From Lysobacter capsici (GTDB taxonomy: Bacteria > Pseudomonadota > Gammaproteobacteria > Xanthomonadales > Xanthomonadaceae): a DNA stretch of 64,000 nt. The DNA lies in the NCBI RefSeq assembly GCF_014779555.2, contig NZ_CP094357.1:1984001-2048000 (forward strand), written 5' to 3'. The notes under the pieces are model-generated. The model did no database searches. It saw only the letters and a program-made list of their open reading frames with translations, and was not told the origin of the DNA. The position numbers and the translations under genes were made by a program. Positions 18,656 through 30,901 of the stretch are shown one piece after another; the first letter of the stretch is position 1; every line of letters starts with the position of its first letter.

Positions 18656-19477
18656 TCAATCGGGCTTCGGGCAGGTTCCCGGCTTCAGTCGCGCAGCCGC
18701 GGGGCAGGCCCATCGCTTCATTCGCGACAGATCGGCGTCGGGATCGCTCAGCGTGACCCGATAGCCGCGGTCGAGCATCAAGCGCAGGTGACCGTTACGG
18801 AAGTGCTCGGGCTCGCACGCCGGGTCGTAGTAACGGGGGCCTCGCGAGAACACGATCAGCGCGACCAGTTCTGCCTCGCGCAGCTCATCGGCCGGGACGC
18901 CGAAGTAGGTCTGCGCCGCCTGCTCCAGGCCCATCGCGCCTTGGCCGTAATCGGAATTGTCCAAAATCCAATCGATGACCCGCTCGGCCGGCCATTCGCG
19001 ACTCAGGCGGCTGGCGACGGCATAGGTGACCGGACGCAGCCGCTTGGGCCAGGGGCGATAGCCGTCCCGATTCCGGCCATATTTCAGGTTGGGCCCCAGT
19101 CGCGGATCGGCCTGGGCCAGGTTCAAGAACGCGATGTCGTCGGCGGCACGCGACAGCACCTCTTCGTCCGCGCCGGCGGCGCATGCGGCTTCTTGCGTGG
19201 CCCAGTCGGACCAGGCATGCGACCAGCACCGCAGCCCATGCCCCAGCTCGGTGAGCGGCAATCCGACGCTGCTGAAGCGGCGGATGCGCAGTTCGCCCTT
19301 GCCGCCCAGATCGGTCCACATCAGGGCACGCGCCTGCGCCGAGTATTGCTGACGCGGCAACGGCAAGGTTTGCGGCAGATCGTACGCGCCGTACCAATAG
19401 ATGCCCTGGAGCACGAGTACGACCGTGAGCGCGATCGCCAGGATCGCGGCGACGATCGATTTGATCAGGACGTCCAT
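18656..19477 (-). CDS. Membrane-anchored GT51 transglycosylase-like protein, probably inactive
   Basis: This 273-residue protein has one N-terminal membrane segment (about residues 5-27). Its second half resembles the peptidoglycan glycosyltransferase family 51. ERVIDWILDNSDYGQGAMGL (166-183) matches the family motif KxxILExYLN...G, AAQTYFGVPADELREAELVAL (187-207) matches the AAxxYFG motif, and SRGPRYYDP follows. The region where active enzymes carry the catalytic ED...F..H.G and GGSTITQQ motifs (about residues 95-150) shows neither. It may therefore be a decayed or repurposed relative. It runs convergent with the upstream oxidoreductase and is followed closely by accA on the same strand. Confidence 0.6.
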   Translation of the reverse strand: MDVLIKSIVAAILAIALTVVLVLQGIYWYGAYDLPQTLPLPRQQYSAQARALMWTDLGGKGELRIRRFSSVGLPLTELGHGLRCWSHAWSDWATQEAACAAGADEEVLSRAADDIAFLNLAQADPRLGPNLKYGRNRDGYRPWPKRLRPVTYAVASRLSREWPAERVIDWILDNSDYGQGAMGLEQAAQTYFGVPADELREAELVALIVFSRGPRYYDPACEPEHFRNGHLRLMLDRGYRVTLSDPDADLSRMKRWACPAAARLKPGTCPKPD

Positions 19478-19495
19478 GTCCTTGCGCGCGGTGCC

Positions 19496-20455
<960 letters not shown>

Positions 20456-20544
20456 TCGGGGGCCGTGGGCCTTGGTCGATGGACAGTCTAGCCCAGAGGG
20501 GGGGACCGTACCGAGGGGGATGGGCAGGGTGGGGCGAGGAACGA

Positions 20545-20654
20545 GTTCAGAGGAGTGAGGAGTGAGTAAAGGCGCGCGCTCGATCTCTGAACGGGTGCGC
20601 AAAAGCGGAGAGTGAGCGAAAGCACGCTTTTACTCACTCCTCACTCCTCTGAAC
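20545..20654. repeat. 26-bp inverted repeat between dnaE and accA
   Basis: The perfect 26-base arms at 20545-20570 (GTTCAGAGGAGTGAGGAGTG...) and 20629-20654 are complementary around a 58-base loop. The arms contain the internal repeat GGAGTGAGGAGTGAG. The second arm ends 11 bases from the dnaE stop. It could fold in the dnaE-accA transcript, but no T-run of terminator quality follows. Confidence 0.8.
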
Positions 20655-20665
20655 TCACTCCTGCC

Positions 20666-24184
<3,519 letters not shown>

Positions 24185-24377
24185 GCGTACCGGTTCTGCG
24201 GCCGTGCCGGAGGAGACTCAAGCCGTGATCGGCAAGCGGCGTGCGAGCCGGCTTGCAGGGTATCAGCCCGGCGGCCCGGGACAAGCCTTGACAGGTCGGG
24301 ATTGGCGCCGGGGCGGCGATTCGGGCTCGTGGCGAAAAGCCGCGGAGCGCATGGTTGCGCGGATATGGGGTTGCGCG

Positions 24378-24885
24378 GATGCCGTTGCGACGGCACGCCA
24401 AGCCGCAACGGATCAGTTCTCCTCCCAGATTGCGACGGCACATCAACCCGCAGCGAATCTGTTTCCCCCTTTGAAAAAGGGGGGAAGGGGGGATTTGCTT
24501 TTGCCCGCGCAGCCGTAGAGCCAAAGCAAATCCCCCGCGCCGCGAGAACGGTTCAGACATCAGGCAGGCGCCGGGCGCTGGCCCCCTTTGTCAAAGGGGG
24601 CGAATTGACGTGGTTTCGGGCGGGCGATGTTTCCGACGCGAGTGCAACGCATCGACGTCACATGCCGTTGCGACGGCACGCCAAGCCGCAGCGAATCTGT
24701 TCCCCCCTTTGAAAAAGGGGGGCTAGGGGGGATTTGCTTTTGCCCGCGCTGCTGCGGAGCCAAAGCAAATCCCCCGTGCTGCAACGACGGTTCAGACATC
24801 GGGCAGACGCTGGGCGCTGGCCCCCTTTATCAAAGGGGGCGAATTGACGCGATTTCGAGCGGGCGATGTTTTCGACGCGACCGCG
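24378..24885. repeat. Two tandem copies of a ~240-bp intergenic repeat
   Basis: The landmark GCGAATCTGTT(T)CCCCC occurs at about 24453 and 24691, giving a period near 238 bases. In both copies the order is the same: CCTTTGAAAAAGGGGGG, GGGGGATTTGCTTTTGCCCGCGC, its inverted partner CCAAAGCAAATCCCCC, a spacer GCGCTGGCCCCCTTT-TCAAAGGGGGCGAATTGACG, then CGGGCGATGTTTTCGACGCGA. The first copy carries an extra ~45-base insertion near its start. The element explains the 870 bases without a gene between dnaE and the DUF1232 gene. Short frames over it are repeat-derived. A diverged relative is at 36165-36337. Confidence 0.8.
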
Positions 24886-25055
24886 ACGGATCGATGTCGG
24901 CGCTCAATCCCTTCGCTTCGCGCGCGATCAACGCCTGGCGCGACAGAACCGCGGTGAGACAGCTGCATGGTTCCGCCGATACGACCGGGACGGCTGCTCT
25001 CATTAACGCGTTCCTCTTTTTTTTGAAAAAAAGCCAACGGATTCGCCCTTGCGTT

Positions 25056-25691
25056 TCACGCCACCCGAAACACCGGTTCCGGCGTGCGTCCATTGACGTA
25101 ATGGCTGTCGCTGACACGCGCCTGGTGCTGCAGCAAGGCCAGCTCGGCCAGACGATCGCGCACCCAGGCCGCGCGCTGCTGCGCCGCATCGCCAACGGGA
25201 TGTTCGATCCGCCGGTACGCGCAGAAATCGCGGAAATCCTCGGCTTCGGCGGCGAACGCCGGCCACGCCAGTTCGATCAGCAGCACGTCGTCGAGCAGGC
25301 CGAGCAAGGGCACGCGGTCGGGAATCAGGTCGTCGCCGTCGTCGACATAAGCGAACAGTCGGTCCAGGCGGCGCCGCAGGGCCGGGTCGCAATCCCAGGC
25401 CTCGTCGGCGGCCATCGCGCGCAGGTCCTGCAGGCATTGCAGGCGCTCGTCGATCGCCCGCCGCGCCTCGCTGGCGGGCAGCGCGGTCAACCAGCTGGCC
25501 AGGCGGTGCAGACGCGTGGCGTCGACGCGCGCGGCATCCGGGTTGAGTTCGTGGACCAGGGCGTCGAACGCGGCGATCGCCGCCGGGGTGATCGCCATCG
25601 CCGGTTCGAACGGCGGCAGATGCCGCGGCAGCGCGCTGTCGCGTTCGAACGGCAGCGGTTCGGGTGTGGGAGTGGGGTGAGGCATGCGCAT
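25056..25691 (-). CDS. DUF1232 (YkvA-like) domain protein
   Basis: This 211-residue protein is mostly helical. The segment RLFAYVDDGDDLIPDRVPLLG, followed by LLDDVLLIELAWPAF (about residues 112-145), fits the DUF1232/YkvA pattern DLIPD...G..DD. Family members often sit at membranes, but here no long hydrophobic span is evident and the function is unknown. The start may be the ATG at 25691 or the one at 25685; the first 30 residues are Pro-rich and poorly conserved-looking. A poly-T/poly-A stretch at 25013-25031 follows the stop and might act as a weak terminator. The gene interrupts the usual rnhB-dnaE order. Confidence 0.65.
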   Translation of the reverse strand: MRMPHPTPTPEPLPFERDSALPRHLPPFEPAMAITPAAIAAFDALVHELNPDAARVDATRLHRLASWLTALPASEARRAIDERLQCLQDLRAMAADEAWDCDPALRRRLDRLFAYVDDGDDLIPDRVPLLGLLDDVLLIELAWPAFAAEAEDFRDFCAYRRIEHPVGDAAQQRAAWVRDRLAELALLQHQARVSDSHYVNGRTPEPVFRVA

Positions 25692-25961
25692 GGAACACCT
25701 CGCGTCCGGCCGATGGATGGCGGCGGTGCGTGTCGCGGGCCGGGAGGGCGACGCGGACCGGGGCGCAGTCGAGCCGCGACTGCGATGCTGCGACTATGGG
25801 CCTGATCGAAGTGTGAGCGCGAGCGCTTGAAGTCGCTGTGACCCATGGCACGGGTAGCGCGTTCAGCCGGCCGCGGGTCGCCGCGAAGGGAACTCGGCGG
25901 CCGCGCGCGCCGCGGAACTGGCGCTCGGAACATCGGCGGCGCGCAGGCCGCGGCCCGGCGC

Positions 25962-26678
25962 TCAGAACAGCGGCAGGTTTTCCATCGCGACCCGCACCGG
26001 GGTGAAACTGCGGCGGTGATGCGGGCAGGGGCCGTGCTGGCTCAGCGCGGCCAGGTGGGCGGCGGTCGGGTAGCCCTTGTGCTGGTCGAAGCCGTAGTGC
26101 GGGAAGCGTTCGTGCAGGCTGCACATGGCGCGGTCGCGCGCGACCTTGGCCAGAATCGAGGCGGCCATGATCGACGGCTCCAGCGCGTCGCCGCCGACCA
26201 GGGCTTCGCCGCGGCAGGGCAGGCCCTTGGGCAGGTGGTTGCCGTCGACCCGGACCAGATCGGCCTGCGGCGCCAGCGCCACCACCGCGCGGCACATGCC
26301 GAGCATGGTCGCCTGGAAGATGTTGACCCGGTCGATCTCCTCGACCTCGACGAATTCGATCCGCCAGGCCAGCGCGCGTTCGAGGATCAGCGGGTACAGC
26401 GCCTCGCGCCGGGCGTGGCTGAGTTTCTTGGAATCGTCCAGGCCGTCGATCTTGCGGCGCGGGTTCAAGATCACCGCCGCGACCGAGACCGGGCCGGCCA
26501 AGGGCCCGCGTCCGGCTTCGTCGACGCCGGCGATCAGGCGCGGCTTGGCCCGCGCCGGGCGTACCGCGGCCTCGGCCGGGCGCTGCGGCTCGGCGGGCGG
26601 TGCATCCGGAGCTGGCGGCGGAAACAGGCTGTCCACGGAAGGCTCGGGTTCAAGGCGCCGGCGAGGCGGCAGCCGCAT
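25962..26678 (-). CDS. rnhB: Ribonuclease HII
   Basis: RNase HII cleaves RNA of RNA-DNA hybrids and nicks at single misincorporated ribonucleotides. The catalytic motif [16 protein letters not shown] with the DE pair lies near residue 50. The remaining metal ligands are in [11 protein letters not shown] and [13 protein letters not shown], and the C-terminal [13 protein letters not shown] is diagnostic. From the ATG at 26678 the protein is 238 residues and overlaps the lpxB end by 29 bases. A GTG at 26636 would remove the first 14 residues and avoid the overlap, so the true start is uncertain. The Pro/Ala-rich first 45 residues extend beyond E. coli RnhB. The lpxB-rnhB order is standard. Confidence 0.93.
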   Translation of the reverse strand: MRLPPRRRLEPEPSVDSLFPPPAPDAPPAEPQRPAEAAVRPARAKPRLIAGVDEAGRGPLAGPVSVAAVILNPRRKIDGLDDSKKLSHARREALYPLILERALAWRIEFVEVEEIDRVNIFQATMLGMCRAVVALAPQADLVRVDGNHLPKGLPCRGEALVGGDALEPSIMAASILAKVARDRAMCSLHERFPHYGFDQHKGYPTAAHLAALSQHGPCPHHRRSFTPVRVAMENLPLF

Positions 26679-27894
26679 TCTCGCCGATCAGCTCGATGAT
26701 CGCGTCGGCCGCGCGCGCCGAGGCGTCGCGCTTGAGTTCCAGGTGGATGCGCTGGAATTTGGGCAGCAGCGCCGCGCTCGCGGCCGGGTCGCGCAGCCAG
26801 CGCAGGCAGGCGCCGGCCAGATTTTCCGGGGTGCAGTCGTGCTGCATCAGCTCGGGCACCAGCACCTCGCCGGCCAGCACGTTCGGCAGCGCGTAGTGAT
26901 CGACCTTGAGCATGCCCATGCGCTTGGCCATGAAATAGGTCGCGCCCGACAGCTTGTAGGCGACCACCATCGGCCGCTTGGCCAGCATCGCTTCCAGGGT
27001 GGCGGTGCCCGAGGCGAGCAGGACCACGTCGCTGGCGACCATCACCGTGCGCGCGCCGCGATCGACGATGCGCAGCGCCCGGCGCAGGCGTTCGCCGTCG
27101 GGATGGGCGGCGAGGATGCGTTCGAACGCCGCGCGCGAGGCCGCGTTGGCCATCGGCGCGACCACGCCCAGGCGCGGTTCGGCCGCGACCATCAGCGCGG
27201 CGGCGGCGATGAAGTCGCCGGCCAGACGCTCGATTTCGCCGACCCGCGAACCCGGCAGCATCGCCAGCACCGGCGCTTCGTCGTCCAGGCCGAGGTTCAT
27301 GCGTGCTTCGTCGCGGTCGGGATGGATCGGCATCGCGTCGGCGAGCGGATGGCCGATGAAACGCGCATCGACGTTGTGCCTGGCGTAGATCGGCGGCTCC
27401 ATCGGAAACAGGCACAGCACCCGGTCGGCGCTCAGGCCGATGTTCTGCGCGCGTTTCTCGCGCCAGGCCCACACCGACGGGCTGACGTAATGCACGGTGC
27501 GCACGCCGCGCTGCTTGAGCCAGCGCTCGACGCCGAGATTGAAGTCCGGCGCGTCGATGCCGATGAAGGCGTCGGGTTTCCAGTCGAGCACGCGCTGGCG
27601 CACGTCGCGGCGCAGGCGCAGCAGGCGCGGCAGATGCTTGAGCACTTCGGCCAGCCCCATCACCGCCAGTTCGCCGGCGTCGAACCAGGTGTCCATGCCG
27701 GCCGCGCGCATCTGCTCGCCGCCGATGCCGACGAATTCCGCGCCGGGATAACGGCGCTTGAGTTCCTCGATCAGGCCGGCGCCGAGCAGGTCGCCGGAGG
27801 CCTCGCCGGCGATCAGGGCGAAGCGCGGCGGCGGCGGGGGCGCGGCCGGGAAGATGTCGTCGATCGGATTGGTCGTGGTCATGGGGCTCGTCAT
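26650..27894 (-). CDS. lpxB: Lipid-A-disaccharide synthase
   Basis: LpxB condenses UDP-2,3-diacylglucosamine with lipid X to form the lipid A disaccharide at the cytoplasmic face of the inner membrane. The 414-residue protein shows [19 protein letters not shown] near residue 30, [42 protein letters not shown] and [20 protein letters not shown]. The start at 27894 makes an ATGA overlap with the upstream 164-residue gene; MTTTNP at 27882 is an alternative. The C-terminal end overlaps the possible rnhB start. Confidence 0.96.
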   Translation of the reverse strand: MTSPMTTTNPIDDIFPAAPPPPPRFALIAGEASGDLLGAGLIEELKRRYPGAEFVGIGGEQMRAAGMDTWFDAGELAVMGLAEVLKHLPRLLRLRRDVRQRVLDWKPDAFIGIDAPDFNLGVERWLKQRGVRTVHYVSPSVWAWREKRAQNIGLSADRVLCLFPMEPPIYARHNVDARFIGHPLADAMPIHPDRDEARMNLGLDDEAPVLAMLPGSRVGEIERLAGDFIAAAALMVAAEPRLGVVAPMANAASRAAFERILAAHPDGERLRRALRIVDRGARTVMVASDVVLLASGTATLEAMLAKRPMVVAYKLSGATYFMAKRMGMLKVDHYALPNVLAGEVLVPELMQHDCTPENLAGACLRWLRDPAASAALLPKFQRIHLELKRDASARAADAIIELIGENAAAASPAP

Positions 27895-28385
27895 GGGGCG
27901 TAGTGACGTTCCAGTTCGGTTTGGTACTGCGCGCGATCGAACACGAATCGCAGCGGCGCGCCCGGGGGGAAGGCGCTTTGTGCCGGATTTTCGCCCGGAT
28001 GAGGGGCGAGCATGGGGCCTTGATCGTCCTCGAAGGTGATCTGCCGCCACACGACGTGATCGCCGTCGAATTCCAGCACGCAGGAAATCACGCCGCAGTA
28101 GTCGCTGCCGCAGTGGCAACGGTAGAGCACGTGGCGGCCGCTGCCGTTCTGGTTGCACGAGGGGTCGCGGCCGAGAAACAGCGCCAGGCCGCGCGCGCGC
28201 AGCGCTGGCGACTGGGCCGGATCGAGATCGCTGCCGTAGTTGCCCAGGTCGCGTTTGATCCCGAGCCAGTGCGCGAGCGGACGATCGTCGATGAAGATCT
28301 CGGTCACGTCCCAGCGATGCGGGACCTTGTCGATCAGGTCCTCGGCGACGGATTGCCCGATGCGCAGCCGATGGACCGCAGTCAT
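27891..28385 (-). CDS. Hypothetical protein with Cys cluster, between lpxA and lpxB
   Basis: I do not recognise a named family. The 164-residue soluble protein has five cysteines in a compact area: C77, then YRCHCGSDYCGVISC with C90, C92, C97 and C102. This looks like a metal or redox site. Other notable strings are GNYGSDLDPAQSPALRARGL and the aromatic-rich DGDHVVWRQITFEDD. It starts 10 bases after the lpxA stop, and its own stop overlaps the lpxB start (ATGA), so it is translated within the lipid A operon. In enteric bacteria lpxA and lpxB are adjacent, so this is an insertion relative to them. Confidence 0.85.
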   Translation of the reverse strand: MTAVHRLRIGQSVAEDLIDKVPHRWDVTEIFIDDRPLAHWLGIKRDLGNYGSDLDPAQSPALRARGLALFLGRDPSCNQNGSGRHVLYRCHCGSDYCGVISCVLEFDGDHVVWRQITFEDDQGPMLAPHPGENPAQSAFPPGAPLRFVFDRAQYQTELERHYAP

Positions 28386-28395
28386 CGCAGCGTGC

Positions 28396-29199
28396 TCAGC
28401 GCAGCAGCGGCCGGTCGCCGTTGCCGATGAAGTCCAGCAACGCGCGCACGTCCGGGCTGTCGGCGGCCATGTCCTCGAGCTTGGCGCGCGCCTCGTCCAG
28501 CGGCGCGCCGGATACGTACAAGGTGCGGTACGCGCGCTTGATCGCGCTGATGCGCTCGGCGTCGAAACCGCGGCGCTTGAGCCCTTCGCTGTTGATCCCG
28601 CGCGGCCGGCCGTAGCCGTCCTGGGCGACCATGACGAACGGCGGCACGTCGCCGTTGACCAGCGCGCCCATGCCGATGAAGGCGTGCGCGCCGATCCGGC
28701 AGAACTGATGGATGCCGGAGAAGCCGCTCATGATCACCTGATCCTCGACCACGACGTGGCCGGCCAGGGTCGAGTTGTTGGAGAACACGCAGCCGTTGCC
28801 GACCTGACAGTCGTGGGCGACATGGGTGTAGGCCAGCAGCCAGTTGCCGTTGCCGATGCGGGTGACGCTGCCGCCGTTGCCGGTGCCGCGGTTGACGGTG
28901 ACGAACTCGCGGAACACGTTGTCGTCGCCGATCTGCAACGCGGTGCGTTCGCCGGCGAACTTCTTGTCCTGCGGGTCGCCGCCGATCGCGCACTGGGCGT
29001 AGAAGCGGTTGTTGCGGCCGATCGTGGTCGGGCCGTGGACCACGCAATGCGGGCCGAACACGGTGCCGTCGCCGACTTCGACCTCCGCGCCGATGTAGAC
29101 GAACGCGCCCACCACGACGCCGTCGCCGAGTCTGGCGCCGGGTTCGACGAAAGCGGTGGGATGGACGCTCGCGTTCGTGTTCATCGAGTGGGCACTCAT
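28396..29199 (-). CDS. lpxA: UDP-N-acetylglucosamine acyltransferase
   Basis: LpxA transfers a 3-hydroxyacyl chain from ACP to the 3-OH of UDP-GlcNAc, the first step of lipid A synthesis. The 267-residue protein has the hexapeptide-repeat left-handed beta-helix, seen as recurring I/V-G-x-x patterns from residue 12. Diagnostic pieces are [30 protein letters not shown] and [13 protein letters not shown]-type text (here [10 protein letters not shown] with the catalytic His). A helical C-terminus of about 70 residues follows. Start at the ATG at 29199; a second ATG five codons in is possible. It begins five bases after the fabZ stop. Confidence 0.96.
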   Translation of the reverse strand: MSAHSMNTNASVHPTAFVEPGARLGDGVVVGAFVYIGAEVEVGDGTVFGPHCVVHGPTTIGRNNRFYAQCAIGGDPQDKKFAGERTALQIGDDNVFREFVTVNRGTGNGGSVTRIGNGNWLLAYTHVAHDCQVGNGCVFSNNSTLAGHVVVEDQVIMSGFSGIHQFCRIGAHAFIGMGALVNGDVPPFVMVAQDGYGRPRGINSEGLKRRGFDAERISAIKRAYRTLYVSGAPLDEARAKLEDMAADSPDVRALLDFIGNGDRPLLR

Positions 29200-29203
29200 C
29201 GAA

Positions 29204-29665
29204 TCAGTCCTTGGCCTCGGCGCACATGATGTCGGCGCAGGCGGCGACCTGGCCGTCGACGCGGGCCACGCCGGTGAACATGGCCATGTTGCGGATCATG
29301 CGCTTAAGCGTGACCTCCAGCTCCAGCCGGTCGCCCGGCACGACCATGCGCGAGAACCGCGCGCCGTCGATCTTGACCAGGTAGAACGAGCGCCCGGCGG
29401 CGACGCCGCCGTGCGAAATCTGGGTCAGCAGGCCGCCGGCCTGGGCCAGCGCCTCGACCACCAGCACGCCGGGCATGACCGGGTTGCCGGGGAAATGGCC
29501 GTTGAAGAAGGGCTCGTTGCAGCTCACGTTCTTGTAGGCCAGCACGCGCTTGTGCGGCTCGAGTTCGACCACCCGGTCGATCAGCAGGAACGGATAGCGG
29601 TGCGGCAGCAGCTTCTGGATCGCCGGCACATCGAGCGGGAGTTGCAGGGTCTGGCTCATCTTCAA
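29204..29665 (-). CDS. fabZ: 3-hydroxyacyl-ACP dehydratase FabZ
   Basis: FabZ dehydrates 3-hydroxyacyl-ACP in fatty acid elongation and competes with LpxA and LpxD for 3-hydroxyacyl-ACP, which makes its place in this operon meaningful. The 153-residue hot-dog fold protein has [17 protein letters not shown], then [20 protein letters not shown] with the catalytic His, and EALAQAGG with the catalytic acidic residue. Start at 29665 (MKMSQTL), or 29659 (MSQTL). About 180 bases separate it from lpxD upstream. Confidence 0.96.
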   Translation of the reverse strand: MKMSQTLQLPLDVPAIQKLLPHRYPFLLIDRVVELEPHKRVLAYKNVSCNEPFFNGHFPGNPVMPGVLVVEALAQAGGLLTQISHGGVAAGRSFYLVKIDGARFSRMVVPGDRLELEVTLKRMIRNMAMFTGVARVDGQVAACADIMCAEAKD

Positions 29666-29846
29666 TTCGTCCTATGTCGCATCTGTTGCAGCACCGCGCC
29701 GTGCATTGATTCCGGCGTCGGCGTGCGGCCCCATCGTCGGTTGCGCGCGCCGGGTCGAAGCGCGCGTATGCCTATTGTCCCGCAGATTTCCCGACGGGTG
29801 GGGCGGCACCGTATGGAGCGCCGTCCCTCAACTGTCGACCGGCCCC

Positions 29847-30875
29847 CTAGCCGGCGTCGCCGTCTTCGCGCGCGCGCGCGGTGCGCCGCGCGATCGCGTC
29901 GAGCTGTTTGAAACGCGCGGCGTTCTTGCGCCAGCTGCGGTTGTCCATCAGCGGCGTGCCCGAGGAATATTCGCCGGGCTCGCGGATCGAGCTGGTGACC
30001 AGGCTCATCGCGGTGATGGTGACCTTGTCGCAGATTTCCAGATGGCCGAGCACGCCGGCCGCGCCGCCGATCAGGCAGTAGCGGCCGATCCTGGCGCTGC
30101 CCGCGGCGGCCGAACAGCCGGCCATGGCGCTGTGGGCGCCGATGTGGACGTTGTGGCCGATCTGGATCTGGTTGTCGAGGCGGACGTCCTCTTCGAGCAC
30201 GGTGTCCTCGATCGCGCCGCGGTCGATGGTGGTGTTGGCGCCGATCTCGCAATCGTCGCCGATCGACACGCCGCCGAGCTGCGGCACCTTGAGCCAGCGG
30301 CCGGCCTCCATCGCCAGGCCGAAGCCGTCGGCGCCGAGCACCGCGCCGGGATGGATCAGCACGCGCTGGCCCAGGCGCACCCGGGTCACCAGGGTCACCC
30401 GCGCGATTAGCTCGCTGCCGGCGCCGACCACGCAGTCCTCGCCGATCACGCAGCCCGGGCCGATCATCGCGCCGGCCTCGATGCGGCTGCGCGCGCCGAT
30501 GCTGACGAACGGGCCGATGTGCGCCTCGGGCGACACCTGCGCGCTGGGATCGATCACGGCGGAGGCATGGATGCCGGGTTCGCGCACCGGCTTGGGTTCG
30601 AACAGCGCCGAGATCTTGGCGAAGGCGGCGTAGGGATCGCGCGCGATCAGCGCGGTGCCGGCATGCTCGCGGGCGTCGTCTTCGCGCATGACCACGATGC
30701 TCGCCTGGCTGGCGAGCAGTTGCGCGCGGTATTTGGGATTGGCCAGGAACGCGAGCTGGCCGGGGCCGGCCTTGGCCAGCGTGCCGACGCCGCTTACCCG
30801 CGCGTCGGCGTTGCCGTGCAGGCCGAGCGCATAGCGCTCGGCCAATTCGCCTGCTGAGTAACTGAGTTCGTCCAC
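29847..30875 (-). CDS. lpxD: UDP-3-O-acylglucosamine N-acyltransferase
   Basis: LpxD adds the N-linked 3-hydroxyacyl chain in the third step of lipid A synthesis. The 342-residue protein has an N-terminal uridine-binding domain (to about residue 100, including AFLANPKYRAQLLAS) and a hexapeptide-repeat helix. The active-site segment is QIGHNVHIGAHSAMAGCSAAAG. The start is the GTG at 30875 (VDELSYSAGELAERYAL), with AAGG eight bases upstream. The long frame continuing upstream would run through bamA antisense of frame and is not real. It follows bamA after 26 bases. Confidence 0.95.
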   Translation of the reverse strand: MDELSYSAGELAERYALGLHGNADARVSGVGTLAKAGPGQLAFLANPKYRAQLLASQASIVVMREDDAREHAGTALIARDPYAAFAKISALFEPKPVREPGIHASAVIDPSAQVSPEAHIGPFVSIGARSRIEAGAMIGPGCVIGEDCVVGAGSELIARVTLVTRVRLGQRVLIHPGAVLGADGFGLAMEAGRWLKVPQLGGVSIGDDCEIGANTTIDRGAIEDTVLEEDVRLDNQIQIGHNVHIGAHSAMAGCSAAAGSARIGRYCLIGGAAGVLGHLEICDKVTITAMSLVTSSIREPGEYSSGTPLMDNRSWRKNAARFKQLDAIARRTARAREDGDAG

Positions 30876-30901
30876 GTCGCCTTGCGGTCCGCAGACCGCG
30901 C

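Noticed and set aside
24560-24799. Short - strand frame with KQIPPSPPF text
   Set aside because: Reads the tandem repeat; the same peptide appears in the other repeat copy.
25013-25031. T-run/A-run as a strong terminator of the DUF1232 gene
   Set aside because: The stem is made only of A-T pairs with almost no loop, so stability is poor; it is left as a weak possibility.
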